The notes under the pieces: model-generated | Databases searched by the model: none | Seen by the model: the letters and a program-made list of their open reading frames with translations, nothing else | What the model was told of the DNA's origin: nothing | Translations under genes and position numbers: made by a program | NCBI GenBank assembly: GCA_037349315.1 | Contig: JBAIAC010000001.1 | Location: 34,968,001-35,032,000 of the forward strand | Direction: 5' to 3' | Length of the DNA stretch: 64,000 nt | From: Chelydra serpentina | Lineage: Eukaryota; Chordata; Testudines; Chelydridae | Shown here: positions 1 to 11,510 of the stretch, one piece after another | Numbering within the stretch: the first letter of the stretch is position 1 | Layout: every line of letters starts with the position of its first letter

Positions 1-1185
1 CTCTTTGCAGTTCAAACCTGCTGGCTCTAGGAGCATCTTCTCAATTAAAAAAAAAAGTAAACAAAAGTACTTGAGAGGCACTGGGGTTTAAGGAGCTGAA
101 AGAAAAACAGGGAGAGGGCAGGCAGTCGCTGGCCTGCCTTTGGCATCCAGCCAGCATCAAAGCTTCATTCAATTAAATACATTTTTATTTAATAAAATGC
201 ATCTGCACTCGAGTTGCGGAGTGCGGTGCCAGACACGGTACTGAATAGCTTACATGGGAGCGGCGGCAGCCAGTCTCCATCAAACCCCTGCCTGATGTTC
301 CCATTTGGCATTGCTGCAAAGTATTACCAAGTAACACTACCTAGCTCTTCTAGGGCACTTTTCATCAGTGCGTCTCAGAGTGCTTTACAAAAGCCAAGCA
401 CCTTACAGCACGTGTATACGGAATTGCTTCCTTTGCCAAGGAAATGCAGTCACCTCTGGGACAGGAGCACATTTACCATCACGCAGCAATGCTACAAGCC
501 TTTAGGGGAGGAAGTGAAGAATACTGTATTCAGGTGAAATTTCTGGGCATGTTTAGATCAACACAACGTAGTCACCCACTTTGGAATATGATCAGGACAC
601 CCAGGCTGAAAACTGCCACCGGTTCTTTATTGGCCTCAAGAGGGTAGCACCTGAGTTTTCGGCCTTATCGGAAAGATGGTACAATCAGCAACACAGAGCC
701 CCTTGCATTATACTGAGGAAGTGGGTTCAGTGCTGATTCAGAGGAAAGTCAATCACCAACACCATGTGCTGCAGTGCCTGGGGCTTTCCTTTGGGTCTTC
801 CCATCCAAGTAACAACCAGGCAAGACTCGGTTTAGTAGGTGAGATCTGATGAAATCCCAGCTGCGGGGGGAACAATGATTGGGGCTGATCGATTTTGGAT
901 TATTTTAAGGCTCTACTAAACATTTTTAAACGATGACTCCCTGCTTTTTACACTATTACATAATCCAAGAATAAGGGGACGGTGGATGAAATTGACAGCC
1001 TATGCACACATCTTCACAGAACAGGCGGAACGCTCCTCTACAGCGTACTATGGCACTGGGGTTTTAAAGGGGTAGGAAATTGGCCAACAGTGATGTATTT
1101 TGTTATGCATTAAAATAGGAAGAATCAGCTGTCATGCTTCAGAGCATCAGATAATCACCCAGAGAGGTCAAGAAGGAATTCCCTC
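1..1185. other. Non-coding DNA, no feature recognised
   Basis: No exon, RNA gene or repeat was recognised here. The open frames are short, overlap on both strands and resemble no family known to me. Around 165-205 there is an AT-rich stretch with ATTTA and TTTAAT motifs. Confidence 0.5.
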
Positions 1186-1189
1186 CACC

Positions 1190-1400
1190 CCTAATAATTC
1201 TCATCACTTTTCCTCCTGTAGATTGGAAAGCGCTTTCCAAAGGTTGGTTAGGATCATTCATCCCTCCGACAGATGGGGACACAAACATAGAGAGGTTAAG
1301 CCTCATGTCGCACAGCAGGTCTATGTCAGAGCTGGGGAAAGAACTCAGGAGTCCTGGCTCCCCACTCTGGGGTCTTTCTCCAGTAGGCCATGCTGCTGTA
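1190..1400 (-). repeat. MIR/CORE-SINE-like relic
   Basis: The stretch contains the sequence typical of the 3' half of tetrapod MIR-like SINEs: an 'agatggggacac' segment, 'agagaggttaag', 'cacagcaggtc' and 'caggagtcctggctcc'. Similar stretches recur in this window at about 35.7, 40.9, 44.0 and 57.4 kb. Ends and age are uncertain and no target duplication was identified. Confidence 0.5.
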
Positions 1401-2309
1401 CCTCCCTGCCTGTGGAGCATTGTCAAATGCACGCCAGGTGTTCTTCTGAAGAAGTGAATATTGGCTTCTGGATACTGCGCTTGCTAAACCAGCAGTTTGA
1501 GTTGGCACAATCAAGTTGACACTTCCAAAGCTATACACCAAAAGGGTGATTTTTAAACCTTGCTGCACAGTCTGAAATATGCTGGGGCCTCCAGTGCACC
1601 CTGATTTTCAGAGGCTCTCTCAGGCCTCTGGTCTCCACTTGCTTTTCCATCTTCCCTCATCCTCATTCTTTTAAAACCTTTGCGTAGCATCAGAAATAAA
1701 GCTGCTTTCAAATCTCTTTCCCTGCTGTGGTGTTCCATCGCCTTCCACTCTCCATTGTTCCCTATTGCCCTTGAAAAATGATTTAAGCCAACTGCGCGCT
1801 CCCATCTCTGAGTAGACTTTTTCGTTCCTTTTAGCATGTCAATTTAAAATGAAAAAGCAAAAACAAACAAACAAAGAAGGCTAAAAAGGCTCCATATGTG
1901 TCTTGCTACCTGCAAAGTAATTCAATCCATTTGATTTTCTCTAGCATCCTCAACACACAGCATCACAGAGCTCTGCACACTGAGAGTTAGTCATAAACTA
2001 ATGAGAAAGAGAAAGGCTTTAATAATATCTTCCATTCATAGATTATCTTTCATTCTGAAGGGCCCCAATGCGCTGTACAGTTATATCATCTATGCAAGCA
2101 CCACTGAAAATGCAGCCAGCTCTGAAGAGGATGGCATTCAACTTCTTTGTATGCTGCACAATTACTATGTAAAGTCATACTCATAACTGGAGTGAAATGC
2201 CTTCCTAAGTCCTATGGAGATTGGCTTACAAGCTGGAGCACAAGATTTTATTACCCTTGGTATTATTCTAGTTTATTTAGCTACAAGTATAATTAAGCAT
2301 TAAGTTATC

Positions 2310-2640
2310 CAGAGCTGTGGTATTTTGCACAATCACTTCCTGTTGCAGGGAGTTCCACAGGTTAAGCACATACCGTGTAAAGCATTATTGCCTTTGATCA
2401 GTTCTAAATCAATTATTTTAACTTCATCCAGAATTTTCCTTGTTCTCAAGATACTTGGGGACAGGGTGAATGTGAGACACTGATCAATTTCCATGTCATA
2501 CTGAACACCTTAGCTGGGTCCCCTTGAACCTGTCTCCTTTCTAGCATGAATACAGCACAGCCAGCAAAGATACAACATGTCCATTAAGTCTTTTTCTCTC
2601 ACTTCCCTCTACATACCTCCAAACTAAAATGTTATTAAAG
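2310..2640 (-). mobile_element. Old CR1-like LINE fragment
   Basis: Segments such as 'gagttccacaggttaa', 'ccttgttctcaagatac' and 'gacagggtgaatg' resemble the antisense strand of reptilian CR1 3' regions. The copy is strongly diverged and has no readable coding frame. Assignment is from pattern recognition; a library alignment would settle it. Confidence 0.35.
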
Positions 2641-2914
2641 CTAATGTTAAAAAATTATATAGTACATGGTTTAAGAAAAGAGTGTCTGTACATCTGAGTA
2701 TAGTGCGTAGATTATCCACAAATACAAAGTTTGTTTTAAAAGTCATAAAATACATATAGTGCATAATCAGCAATAACCCAAATTAAGGTGACTACATTTA
2801 AGAATAAAGTTTAGATATTAGCATCCAAATATTCCGGTACATCACTCATGAAAAGTTTATACAGAGAGTTGGTTGTAGAAAGCAAATATAGCAATGGGTG
2901 AAGATTGTTCCTCA

Positions 2915-3640
2915 GTAGTGGAGAATGTAGGGAACCTATCCTTGCAACAAAGCCCGATGCCAACTCTGTCAACATATCGATTCAAGTGATACCATCACAG
3001 GGCCTAATCACATCCGCCACGCCATCAGGGGCTCATTCACCTGCACATCTACCAATGTGATATATGCCATCATGTGCCAGCAATGCCCCTCTGCCATGTA
3101 CATTGGCCAAACCGGACAGTCTCTACGCAAAAGAATAAATGGACATAAATCTGACATCAGGAATCATAACATTCAAAAACCAGTAGGTGAACACTTCAAC
3201 CTCCCTGATCACTTAATGACAGATTTGAGGATAGCAGTGTTGCGACAGATTAACTCCAAAAGCAGACTTCAAAGAGAAACTATTGAACTCGAATTGATAT
3301 GCAAACTAGATTGCGTTGCCTCCGGATTAAATCGTGATTTGGAATGGCTCGGCCATTATGTTAATTGAATCTATTTCCCTTAAGTTAACGATCCTCATTC
3401 ACACCTGTGTGACCATCTTGTTTATCACTTCAAAAGCTTTTTCTTCCCCTGCTGTCATGTTTCCTCTCAACTAATTAGCCTCTTAAGATTGGTCTATACA
3501 CCTGGACCATCATGTTTCTCTGACTGTATATATATCTGTCTGAAGTATAATTTCATTCCATGCATCCGATGAAGTGGGTACTAACCCACGAAAGCTTATG
3601 CTGAAATAAATTTGTTAGTCTCTAAGGTGCTACAAGTTTT
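2915..3640 (+). mobile_element. Penelope-like retroelement, 5'-truncated 3' end
   Basis: This copy keeps the end of the Penelope-like open frame (linker zinc motif and GIY-YIG domain) and the 3' untranslated tail. The tail ends with 'cgaaagcttatgct' and 'ctctaaggtgctacaag' (to about 3636), the form seen in turtle Penelope-type repeats. The reverse transcriptase domain is missing upstream, where the frame is closed by a stop at 2928. A second, opposite-strand tail of the same type lies at 18413-18540. No clean target duplication was found. Confidence 0.75.
2931..3368 (+). CDS. Penelope-like element C-terminal GIY-YIG endonuclease (truncated)
   Basis: This 145-codon remnant of a Penelope-like polyprotein is open from just after a stop at 2928 to the TGA at 3366-3368, with no start codon of its own. 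Residues 5-13 read CNKARCQLC, a C-x4-C-x2-C cluster matching the zinc-binding linker before the nuclease in animal Penelope-like elements. Residues 43-47 (VIYAI) and 57-62 (YIGQTG) supply the GIY and YIG halves. The basic LRKRING helix and the 'GEHF' acidic position of the family follow. In the family this domain nicks DNA for target-primed reverse transcription. No stops or frameshifts interrupt the domain, but without the reverse transcriptase it cannot be a complete element. I see no sign of host expression. Confidence 0.75.
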   Translation, partial: GTYPCNKARCQLCQHIDSSDTITGPNHIRHAIRGSFTCTSTNVIYAIMCQQCPSAMYIGQTGQSLRKRINGHKSDIRNHNIQKPVGEHFNLPDHLMTDLRIAVLRQINSKSRLQRETIELELICKLDCVASGLNRDLEWLGHYVN

Positions 3641-6122
3641 TCTTTCTTATTTTCATTTAGAAAATACAATCCTTCAGGGAAGTATTTCAGTTACTTTCCC
3701 TACTGCACTTCCCATTGGCACTGCAGCTTATCCCTCCTGGTATTGCCAATGTCCAGTGATGTGTTCTGCATAGCTACAGCCACTGCTAATCTCATCCTCT
3801 AGCCAATATTTCCATTCCCATCTGCAAAGCACCATTAGAGATTTAGGTACCAGTGGATTCTGACATGACTATTGCCCTTTAATCAAGTACAGCTGGCTCA
3901 TTCATGACTCTGTGACAGGCAAAATCCCCTGTGCTTACTTTAGGAATAAATATTATGATGACAAGCCCTAACCGAAACTAGACATATGGCTGGAGAGTGC
4001 CTAGGAATTCTGGGGAATACCATCTGCAAGCGTGTCTTGAAATTCCTCTTTTCTAGAGGAGGGAGAAGTAGAGGCTCCGCCCATAACGCACCAGAAACCA
4101 CCTATTCCTAAAGAGAAGGCATAGAAATCCAAGCCCAAAGAAATGGGGTGATTGTGGTATGTTGACTTCCCCGTAGACCAGACTTCTACCCACTAGGCAA
4201 CACTGCCTTTCCTATACAATATGAGAGGCCTTCTCCCCAGACCGGACCGGAAAAAAGCCCAGGCACATAAATATCCTTTCAGCAGAGCCAGCCTGAGAAC
4301 TCAGTGATTTGGTTTGTAAATCTCCTTTCTGGGGTAGAGCAAGCTCTCAGTGTAACCACCCCAATGCAACAGGCATCTTCCTTACAGTGTGTAGAAATGA
4401 TATTGTCTTCCTCATTACCCTCCTGAGTGCCACGTGTAGACCATGTCCATCCCTCCCCATTACGGTAGCCCCTGGGGATTCAGGCTCGCGCTCTGCTTAA
4501 TGGCAAAGTGGTATTAATATTTCAATATCCACATGATATATAATGGGCCATGTTAAAAATCAATCAATAGGCCTTCCCTCATTTCCCCACGTCTGCCGCC
4601 TCAATGGAGGAAATTGCTACTGCCCGAGACCTTGAATTCCGGTGGCTATTTTTCCCCCTCCGTGGATGCGTTTAACCCATCATTTTAAAAAAAAACATTT
4701 GAAAAGCCCATGGCTTTTTCTTGATGTACGTGAAGGGGCAGGGGAAGAGTTTGGTTCAGCTACTGGGGGTGGGAGACAGAGTCTTTCAGTTCCTAGATCA
4801 GGAGCTCTGTGGGGCCCGGGGCAGCAAAGACAAAGGTGGGCCTGATTTTCCAGTGTTTGGGGGTGAGGCAGGCTCTGCAGGTAATGAGATGGGAGGGGCT
4901 CAGCTCCATTCGTACTGTTTCACAAAACCCAACCCGCCCCGCTGGAAGTGACACGCCCCCTTGTTGAAAGCCTCGGAAGAGAAGCCAAAGATTGCATGAG
5001 CCATGGAGACTCAATTCCCTTCTTCAGGGAGCAGGGAGTTGCTCCAGGGTAGGGAAGAGGCATTTTGCGGGGAGGAGGGGGGGTTGGAGGAGAAGAGAAG
5101 CTTGCCCTGTTGCTGCCCATGCAGCATCTGTTATGTGAAGAAATGGGACTTCAGGCTCCAGGACTGCCAGCTAGATACCTTTCACCCACACCAGCATTCT
5201 TCTTCTCCAAAAGAGGAACTGAAACGTACGAGCAGCTACCGCTGCCTGAGCAGGGGTTACAGCAGCGGAAGTCCAGCTGCAGAGGAATCATATGTGGGGA
5301 GTGCTGTGGTCAGGCTCCACCTCCCATCTCGGAATAGCTGGATGATGAGCAGCGTAACAGCGATCGCTAGTCATCAGAGTTAGTGCCCCACTCAGATAAA
5401 GTGGGGAAGCTGTGCCAGGCAGGGTTGTCATCTCAGGGTGCTGGTCTGCAAACTCAGTCAGACAGCATGATATCAGCGCATAGTTGGAAGGTTTCTTCTG
5501 CAGCCATAAAGGCTGGAAACTTCCTTTGTATAATGGAAGCTTAGATTATCCAGAGATCGCTGGGTCATTGGAGACTCACAACAGCTTGGCTTGCCACAGC
5601 AAAGCTGAGCCAGGTGACTACGCAGTGGGCCTCGTTCCTTTTCTCCTGCAGCATTTCGGAGACAGGTTCACGGCCCAGTCCTGTCACCGTCTCATCCCTC
5701 AGCTCGTGTCTGCTAAGAACACGACTGGGATCCCACGCCCCGACAACTCGTTTCACATGAGCCACTGAACTGGGGAGGGAGAGGACGAGAGAACAAACAC
5801 CTGACCGATTTTAGTCACCACAGGAAGGTGCTAAGAAACGACAGTGATGAGCATGGTACAAGAGCTTATATAGAAGAGAATAGCTGTCAGATCAGGGACC
5901 ACAGCTGAGTTCCCAAATACTGTGGAGGTTCAGAGGAGACTCAGAATTTCAATGATTAGACAAATTTCCTGAGCGATTCAGTCAGGCAAAGCTGGGCTGG
6001 TTATTTCAGAGTCCCCCTCTTGCAGATGGGACCCGCCGGCTCAGAGACAGCAAGGAAACCCAAAGAAGTTAATGTTTTTTCCCCAGCATCAGCAAAAGGC
6101 GAGGGGAGCGATTCGTATTTCA
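3641..6122. other. Non-coding DNA without recognised gene
   Basis: About 2.5 kb without a supported exon. A short run near 4180-4200 (cccactaggcaacactgcc) resembles the end of a MIR-like SINE. The open frames at 4.6-5.8 kb overlap on both strands and show no domain. Confidence 0.45.
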
Positions 6123-6344
6123 GTAGGGCAACCACTTGGTGTTGGATGGAAATAAGGGAAAGACAGATGAAAAACGGAGGACATATTTTAAGGGACATTT
6201 TAGGGAAATACCAGTTCCCTTAGCATTTCAAGTGTACTTTTCTACTGCCCTCAAATATACAAAGCAATTACTACAAGCTTCAATTTAATGTTTAAAATAG
6301 TCAAAGGATGTCCCTTAAAATAAGGGACAGGTTGTCACCCTATT
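6123..6344. mobile_element. MITE with 'TAGGG' ends, possible
   Basis: The segment begins TAGGGCAACCACT and ends in the complement of TAGGGTGACAACC, and carries 'aagggaca' repeats in both orientations near the ends. TTCAG sits immediately outside both ends. It may be a diverged relative of the 43298-43426 and 28318-28864 MITEs, which share TAG-x-(A/G)TGAC ends; its apparent duplication is only 5 bp, so boundaries are tentative. Confidence 0.4.
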
Positions 6345-7900
6345 CAGCCACCTCTGTGTCATTGGGTTATAACTTCTGCTCACTAGCCATTCCTGACCTG
6401 GGACTGGATTGGAACCAGTGACTAAGGGAGGAAGTCTCCATCTCCCATTCTCTCACCCAGCCAGTCTCTGCTAAGGTGCAGTGTATTGCTTCCACTCCAG
6501 CCACTGGCCCCTTTTCTGTCAAGTTCGTTCAGGAGCCATTCTGGCCCACCTCATGTTCAGGGGAATCCTCAAGTGGTCCCAGTAAGGGGGGGGTATATCG
6601 GGCGGGGGGGTAGCAGAAGGTGAACTCCACATTCCAGAGTCCTGGAGGAGATGCAAAAAAATGCTGCCGAGAAAGAATAAAACAGAGGGTGGAAGGGGGG
6701 AAAACATGCTTCCACCTATTGCAAAGGCACCAGACCCAGACATGTGGCTGGAGCTGTATCCACCAACGTCCCCAGAGCTCTGCATCCCTAGCGTCTCTTT
6801 CCTGCCTGCCCCACTGTCCTGAAGCACCAGTGATGAACCCCAGAAAGCTTTGCTCCTGCCAGTCAAAACCTGTACAGTGCACAAAGCCTGCTGGGGCCGG
6901 CATCCGCACTGCAGCGGGGAACAGGATCAAGGGAACACCTGCTGGAGCGCCACACTCAGAGGCTCCAAAGGGGACAGGTTGCCTTGACTAGCCAGTCCCT
7001 CTCACTGGTTATCAACAACCCCTTGAATGGCATAGGGGGAATGTCTGACCTCCCAAAACATTCGCCCAGCACCTGCCGCCACAAGGTTCTGCCTCCACAC
7101 CTCTTAGCCACCCCACCACAGGAGCAAAGCCTTTCACAGGCACTTTTCAGGGCCAACTGATGCACAGGGTCAATGAGCGACCCCACCTCTTTGTTCACAT
7201 CATACATCCAGTTCATCCTGTTTCCTTTCGATCTCCCCCACACCTCCCACTTCCCATGAACAGAGGTAACTTAGAAGCAGTGTAGCCGCTTCACCAGATT
7301 GTTTACTACAGAGACTCTCTGAAGTCAGAGAAACTGCAGCCCCAGTGTCAATTTCCATTTTAACTATACAATAAGGTATCAGCCCATTATCATAATAAGG
7401 AGATTAAGTTGTGCACCACTCAGCACATTTACTCATGGCTGGGAACTTCACTGCTATCTTTGCTAGGCCCCCAGGTTCTGCAGGGAGGTACTTTGCTCTG
7501 CTGATCCTTTTCATCTCAGCTCCCCCAGGGTGGCAGCTGGTTGGCAGGTCACGTTCTACAGGAGGTGCTGGCAATGCATCCCATACATCCACAGCTCCAG
7601 CAGCCTAGTCTTTCACAGGACCCAAACCACGGCAGGGCTCCCAAGACAGGCATCTGGGCCAATGCTGCCTTCCTCCCTTGCTCTCCCAAGGGGCTCTGCT
7701 GTTCTTTGACCGAATGGGTTGCAAACAGCATGCTTCCAAGTTCGGTTTGTGGCTTCAAAAATTCTGACCGACCCCTATGGCCAAGGCTAGCGTTAAGTCT
7801 TTTGTCTGCGATGCTAGTAGCCAGCTGCCTCTCGCTGCAGGGCTTAGTGCTAACCACGTCAAGTGCAGAGGGTCTCACTGTCCTCTCGCCACCTCCACTG
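6345..7900. other. Non-coding DNA without recognised gene
   Basis: No supported exon or repeat. Frames up to 138 codons overlap each other on opposite strands (6.5-7.0 and 7.5-7.9 kb) and contain no domain, so they are treated as chance. Confidence 0.45.
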
Positions 7901-7902
7901 AG

Positions 7903-8173
7903 GCCAGGTCTACACTATAAACGTACATCGGTAGAATTACATCGCTCAGGGGTGTGAGAAACCCACACCCCTGAGTGACAAAGTTACACTGATCTAACCC
8001 CCCGTGTGAACAGTGCTATGTCAACAGGAGAGCTTCTCCCTCCGATAGAACTGCTGCCACTTGGGGAGGTGGATTAATGACACCAGCTCTCCAGTCGGCT
8101 TAGTAGCATCTTCACTGAAGCACTGCAGCGGTGTAGCTGCACCGGTGCAGTGTTTTAAGTGTAGCCCTGCCCT
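7903..8173. mobile_element. MITE with 'gtctacac' terminal inverted repeats
   Basis: Left end CCAGGTCTACACT matches the complement of the right end (AGTGTAGCCCTG). Internally 'cgctcaggggtgtgagaa' is followed by its near reverse complement, giving the palindromic inner structure typical of this family. Relatives occur at 41223, 45560, 45988, 51441 and 61060. No transposase frame is present, so the copy is non-autonomous. Confidence 0.65.
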
Positions 8174-8328
8174 AAGTTCACTGCAGATACTCGGGGTTTA
8201 TACCAGCATAAGTGAAAGGACTGTCAGGCCCATGCATTTCAAGAGCTCTTGCTAAACTCTTCCTGGTTTTTCTCTTGGTAATCTGTTCTGTTATGGTAAT
8301 ATGTTCTGTTATGATTCTTCTGGGACCA

Positions 8329-8645
8329 CACAATGCACAGTCAACCTGTGGAACTCCTTGCCAGAGGATGTTGTGAAGGCTAAGTCTATAACGGGGTTCA
8401 AAAAAGATCGAGATAAATTCATGGAGGATAGGTCCATCAATGCTGTTAGCCAGGATGGGCAAGGGTGGCATCCCTAGCCTTGGTTTTGCCAGAAGCTGGG
8501 AATGGGCGAAAGGGGATGGATCAGTTGATGAAGATTACCTGTTTGGTTCATTCCTTCTGAAGCACCTGGCATTGGCCACTGTCAGAAGACAGGATAATGG
8601 GCTAGATGATCTGACCCAGTATGGCCATTCTTATGTTCACACTGA
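8329..8645 (+). mobile_element. CR1 LINE 3' end
   Basis: The sequence reads through the standard CR1 3' region: 'gtggaactccttgccagagg', 'tcatggaggataggtccatc', 'gctagatgatctgaccca' and 'tatggccattcttatg'. It is 5'-truncated, as is usual for CR1 retroposition, and encodes nothing usable. Confidence 0.8.
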
Positions 8646-9319
8646 GAATCATCTCACCCATCCAGACGAATCATAGCTGGATTCTAGCCCAGTCCGACCC
8701 TTGTCACCAATCTTCCCCTGTTGTGGGTTGTAGAATCACAAAGGACCCACCTGGATTTTCTTAAGAAAACACACTCCTTTCTATTTCATTCGGAGCAAGA
8801 CATCCAAGGACCTTTTAGAAAGCAATGGACGTGCTCAGACACTATGGAGGTGAGAGAGAGACAGATAGCAGAGCCCTCACCGATCCTCGCAGCCCGCTCT
8901 ACTTCTAGCAGCTCTCAAGCTGCTCTTCGTCACAGCTCAGCCTCCAGACATCATTCATTAAGCACAGGTGCAGACCGGAGCATTGGCTGCAACAGTGACT
9001 CGCCCGTCACTGTTCCTAGGTACGTTTAGCCGAAAGGAGAACAGCCACTTGCGTGGGCTCCAAAATAGCTCACGTGGGTCCACTGCGAAACACTTCGCCC
9101 TTTGAATGAACAGCTAACGTTGTGCAAAGCAGCAGCTAAGAGCACTCCTGCTCCGATTTTATGTCTATAAACAGCTTTCAGCCTGAAGGATCCCAAAGCA
9201 CTTCCGAAGCTGTACACACACAGCTCCAGAGAAGTGCAGCCACCTCTAACATGAAGCACTAAGCACACCATGCAGCAGGGAGGGGGAAGAGGACATTTAA
9301 ACGAAGGCAACAACACTAC

Positions 9320-9490
9320 CAGCCTTCCCAGAAATGCTGTGGGATCTTTGACATGGACTCAGAGCAACCATAACTTTGAATTGTAAGGTCTCATCTAAAA
9401 GACCCACCCGGTACCCAATTTATCACCCCTCCAGGAGGAAGGACAATGCTGCTCTTGGCAGGATTTGAACCTGGGGCTCTAGGAATTTTG
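9320..9490 (-). repeat. SINE of the 5S/tRNA-related type, fragment
   Basis: The plus strand reads 'gctgtgggatctttgacatg', 'ggtctcatctaaaagaccc' and 'aggatttgaacctggggc'. On the minus strand this corresponds to the 3' body of an old vertebrate SINE plus a tRNA-like B box (GGTTCAAATCC). The related copy at 10440-10640 shows the 5S-like head of such SINEs. Ends are approximate. Confidence 0.4.
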
Positions 9491-10439
9491 TGTTTAAAAC
9501 CTGACAGGCTATTAAATTGTCCCATCTAGCTAGGGACAGAGACACACTGGAGGAAGGTGGAACCCAATGGGCCACATTCATCCCTAATGTAATGTCACTG
9601 AGTTGCACCAGGGATGATCGTGGCCTAATCTCTAGGCAGGAGCTGAAGACAAGGTTAAGGATGGAGGGGTGGGTAGCTCTCCTGGCTTGGCTGCCAGCAG
9701 ACCCAGTCAGCCCACCTGGGCCACTACACCAACATGGGCAAGCAAGGGGAACCGCCACCAGAGGCCCCGCAACGCACACCAAAAGCACAACTGGTCCAGG
9801 AGCGCCCTTGCCCTGCCCCCTTTGCCCCCAGAAGCAGGTGAGTGTGAACATGTACCTGGGGAATGTGTGTGGGGTGGGGAGATTTTAGGACTCCTGGCTA
9901 TTCTAGCCCCCCTCTCAGAGCAGTGACTGCTGTTAACCACGCTAAATGATGCCAGATCACATGGTTGTTTTGTGATGTGGACAAGTACCCACTGTGGTTT
10001 AAACTGAGCCCCTCCCAAACTCATTTCACTTGTGGCCTAAACCAGGATGGGTTACTGTATCAAACGCCCATCCCCCAGCCCATATCCCCTGTGAGCACGG
10101 GGTGGGGGGGAAGGTGGGGGGTTATCATGCAGACCCAGACAGCTGTAACTATAGCAAGAGGAATGGTATTGGTAGAATACATGGAAACAGGCTCTCAGCA
10201 TTTACCTCATGCATTTTCTGCCCTGTGGCCCGGGAACACTTCTGTGGGCTGATGAGAGGGGAGAAAGGCAGACAATTGTACCGGGGCCGTGAGCTCAAGC
10301 AGGCCCCCAAAACATCTGCAACTGGGATGAAATGGGAGGGAGTGGGGCCCCAGTGAACATGATGTACCAGAGGCCCAGATTTCTCTCGACGGGTCTGCCA
10401 TGCAGCTGTTAGAGACATAAGGGCCACTCTCTCTGTGAG
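9491..10439. other. Non-coding DNA without recognised gene
   Basis: GC-rich stretch with several overlapping frames (up to 142 codons) on both strands and no domain or splice structure that would support an exon. Confidence 0.45.
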
Positions 10440-10640
10440 AGCTCATGATCATGACTCGGGTCTGAGTCAGACTATTGCCTGGATGGGAGACTCATGAAAA
10501 CCCAAGTGCTGCAGGAAGCGGTGTTGGTTACGCATTAGGGGGCGCTCTTGCCTCTGAGTCAGCACAGGGGGCACTGTGCTGCTGGTTTCAGGTCAAACAC
10601 AACCCCAAAGCTCTAACTGCTTGTGATCATTACCTGTCCT
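10440..10640 (+). repeat. 5S rRNA-derived SINE (AmnSINE1/SINE3-like)
   Basis: 'gcctggatgggagactcatg' followed by 'aaacccaagtgctgcagg' matches the internal control region and 3' half of 5S rRNA. It then runs into a non-5S body ('gggggcgctcttgcctctga', 'tgcttgtgatcatta'). A 5S head on an unrelated body is the hallmark of SINE3/DeuSINE families such as AmnSINE1. It is a diverged retroposon rather than a functional 5S gene, because the 5' half of 5S rRNA is not recognisable. Confidence 0.55.
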
Positions 10641-11049
10641 CATAAGAGTTGGGTTGTTACCCCCAGTGTCCTAACCAAATTCCAGCCCGTGTAATTCCCT
10701 TCTGCCTCCCTATGGGCCCTCCCCAGTACTCAATTTGTGCCAGGGCTGAGCCCCAGCACCTCTGGGCTTGTCAGTTCATAGCCCTGGCACCTCTGGGTTT
10801 GCTGCATCAGTTATGAATGTAAAAAAATTGCTTGAGCCCCGGCACTTCTTTCATTACAAATTAAGCGCTGGTCCTACCTCCCCTTTGCAGTATCAGTTGC
10901 ACACAGCATTTCTCTTCACTTCCTGTCCTAAACCTCTGAGTGCTATCTGATCAACTGCCACATTCCAGCTGAAAGTCAGCTGCATATCAAGAGTTAAAAG
11001 GGATCCTTTTATACACACACAGTATTTTGTGATGCACTCATCTAAAGAC

Positions 11050-11140
11050 TCCTAGTATAGGTTGGCAGCAGAGTTTGAACCCGGGACTTTTAGCACTACC
11101 AGACACATCTCTACCAGTGGAGCTCAAGGAATAACTCCAG
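11050..11140 (-). repeat. tRNA-derived SINE fragment
   Basis: On the minus strand a D-arm-like 'gagctccactggtagag' is followed by a T-arm-like 'tcccgggttcaaactctgc', i.e. polymerase III A- and B-box-like sequences about 30 bp apart. The acceptor stem does not pair, so it is not a tRNA gene. A related arrangement lies at 37070-37150. Confidence 0.45.
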
Positions 11141-11228
11141 CAGTGGGCAGCAGTAGTAGGTTATCATGCTGTAAGTGCACCAAAAACACTAGCGAGGACA
11201 CAAGTGTCATATTTTAAAAAAACATTGT

Positions 11229-11510
11229 ACTTGGTGAGGCAGTGTGGTTCAACGGGACAATGGCTAGGAGTCAACTGGTTTCTACTCCTGACTCTGCTAC
11301 AGACCTGCTGTGTGAGCGTGGGCTTGTCATGTCACTCTGTGCCTTAGTTTCCCTTCCCCACCCTTGGTCTGTCTTGTCTATCTCAATGATAAGCTCTTTG
11401 GGGCCGCGATTGTCTTTCACTCTGCATGTGTATGTACAGCACCTTGGGCAAGGATCTCAATGGGGGCCTTTGGACACTACTGTAATACAAAGAGTGATTG
11501 AAAATAAAAC
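11229..11510 (+). repeat. MIR-like SINE
   Basis: Reads 'gtggttcaacgggacaatgg', 'tctactcctgactctgct', 'gtgccttagtttccc' and ends 'tgtacagcaccttgggc'. This is the full order of a MIR-type SINE from tRNA-related head to 3' tail, moderately diverged. Confidence 0.6.

Noticed and set aside
10440..10530. 5S rRNA gene
   Set aside because: Only the second half resembles 5S rRNA, several positions are changed, and it continues into SINE body sequence.
11050..11140. tRNA gene
   Set aside because: A- and B-box-like sequences exist, but acceptor and anticodon stems do not pair; it fits a SINE relic.
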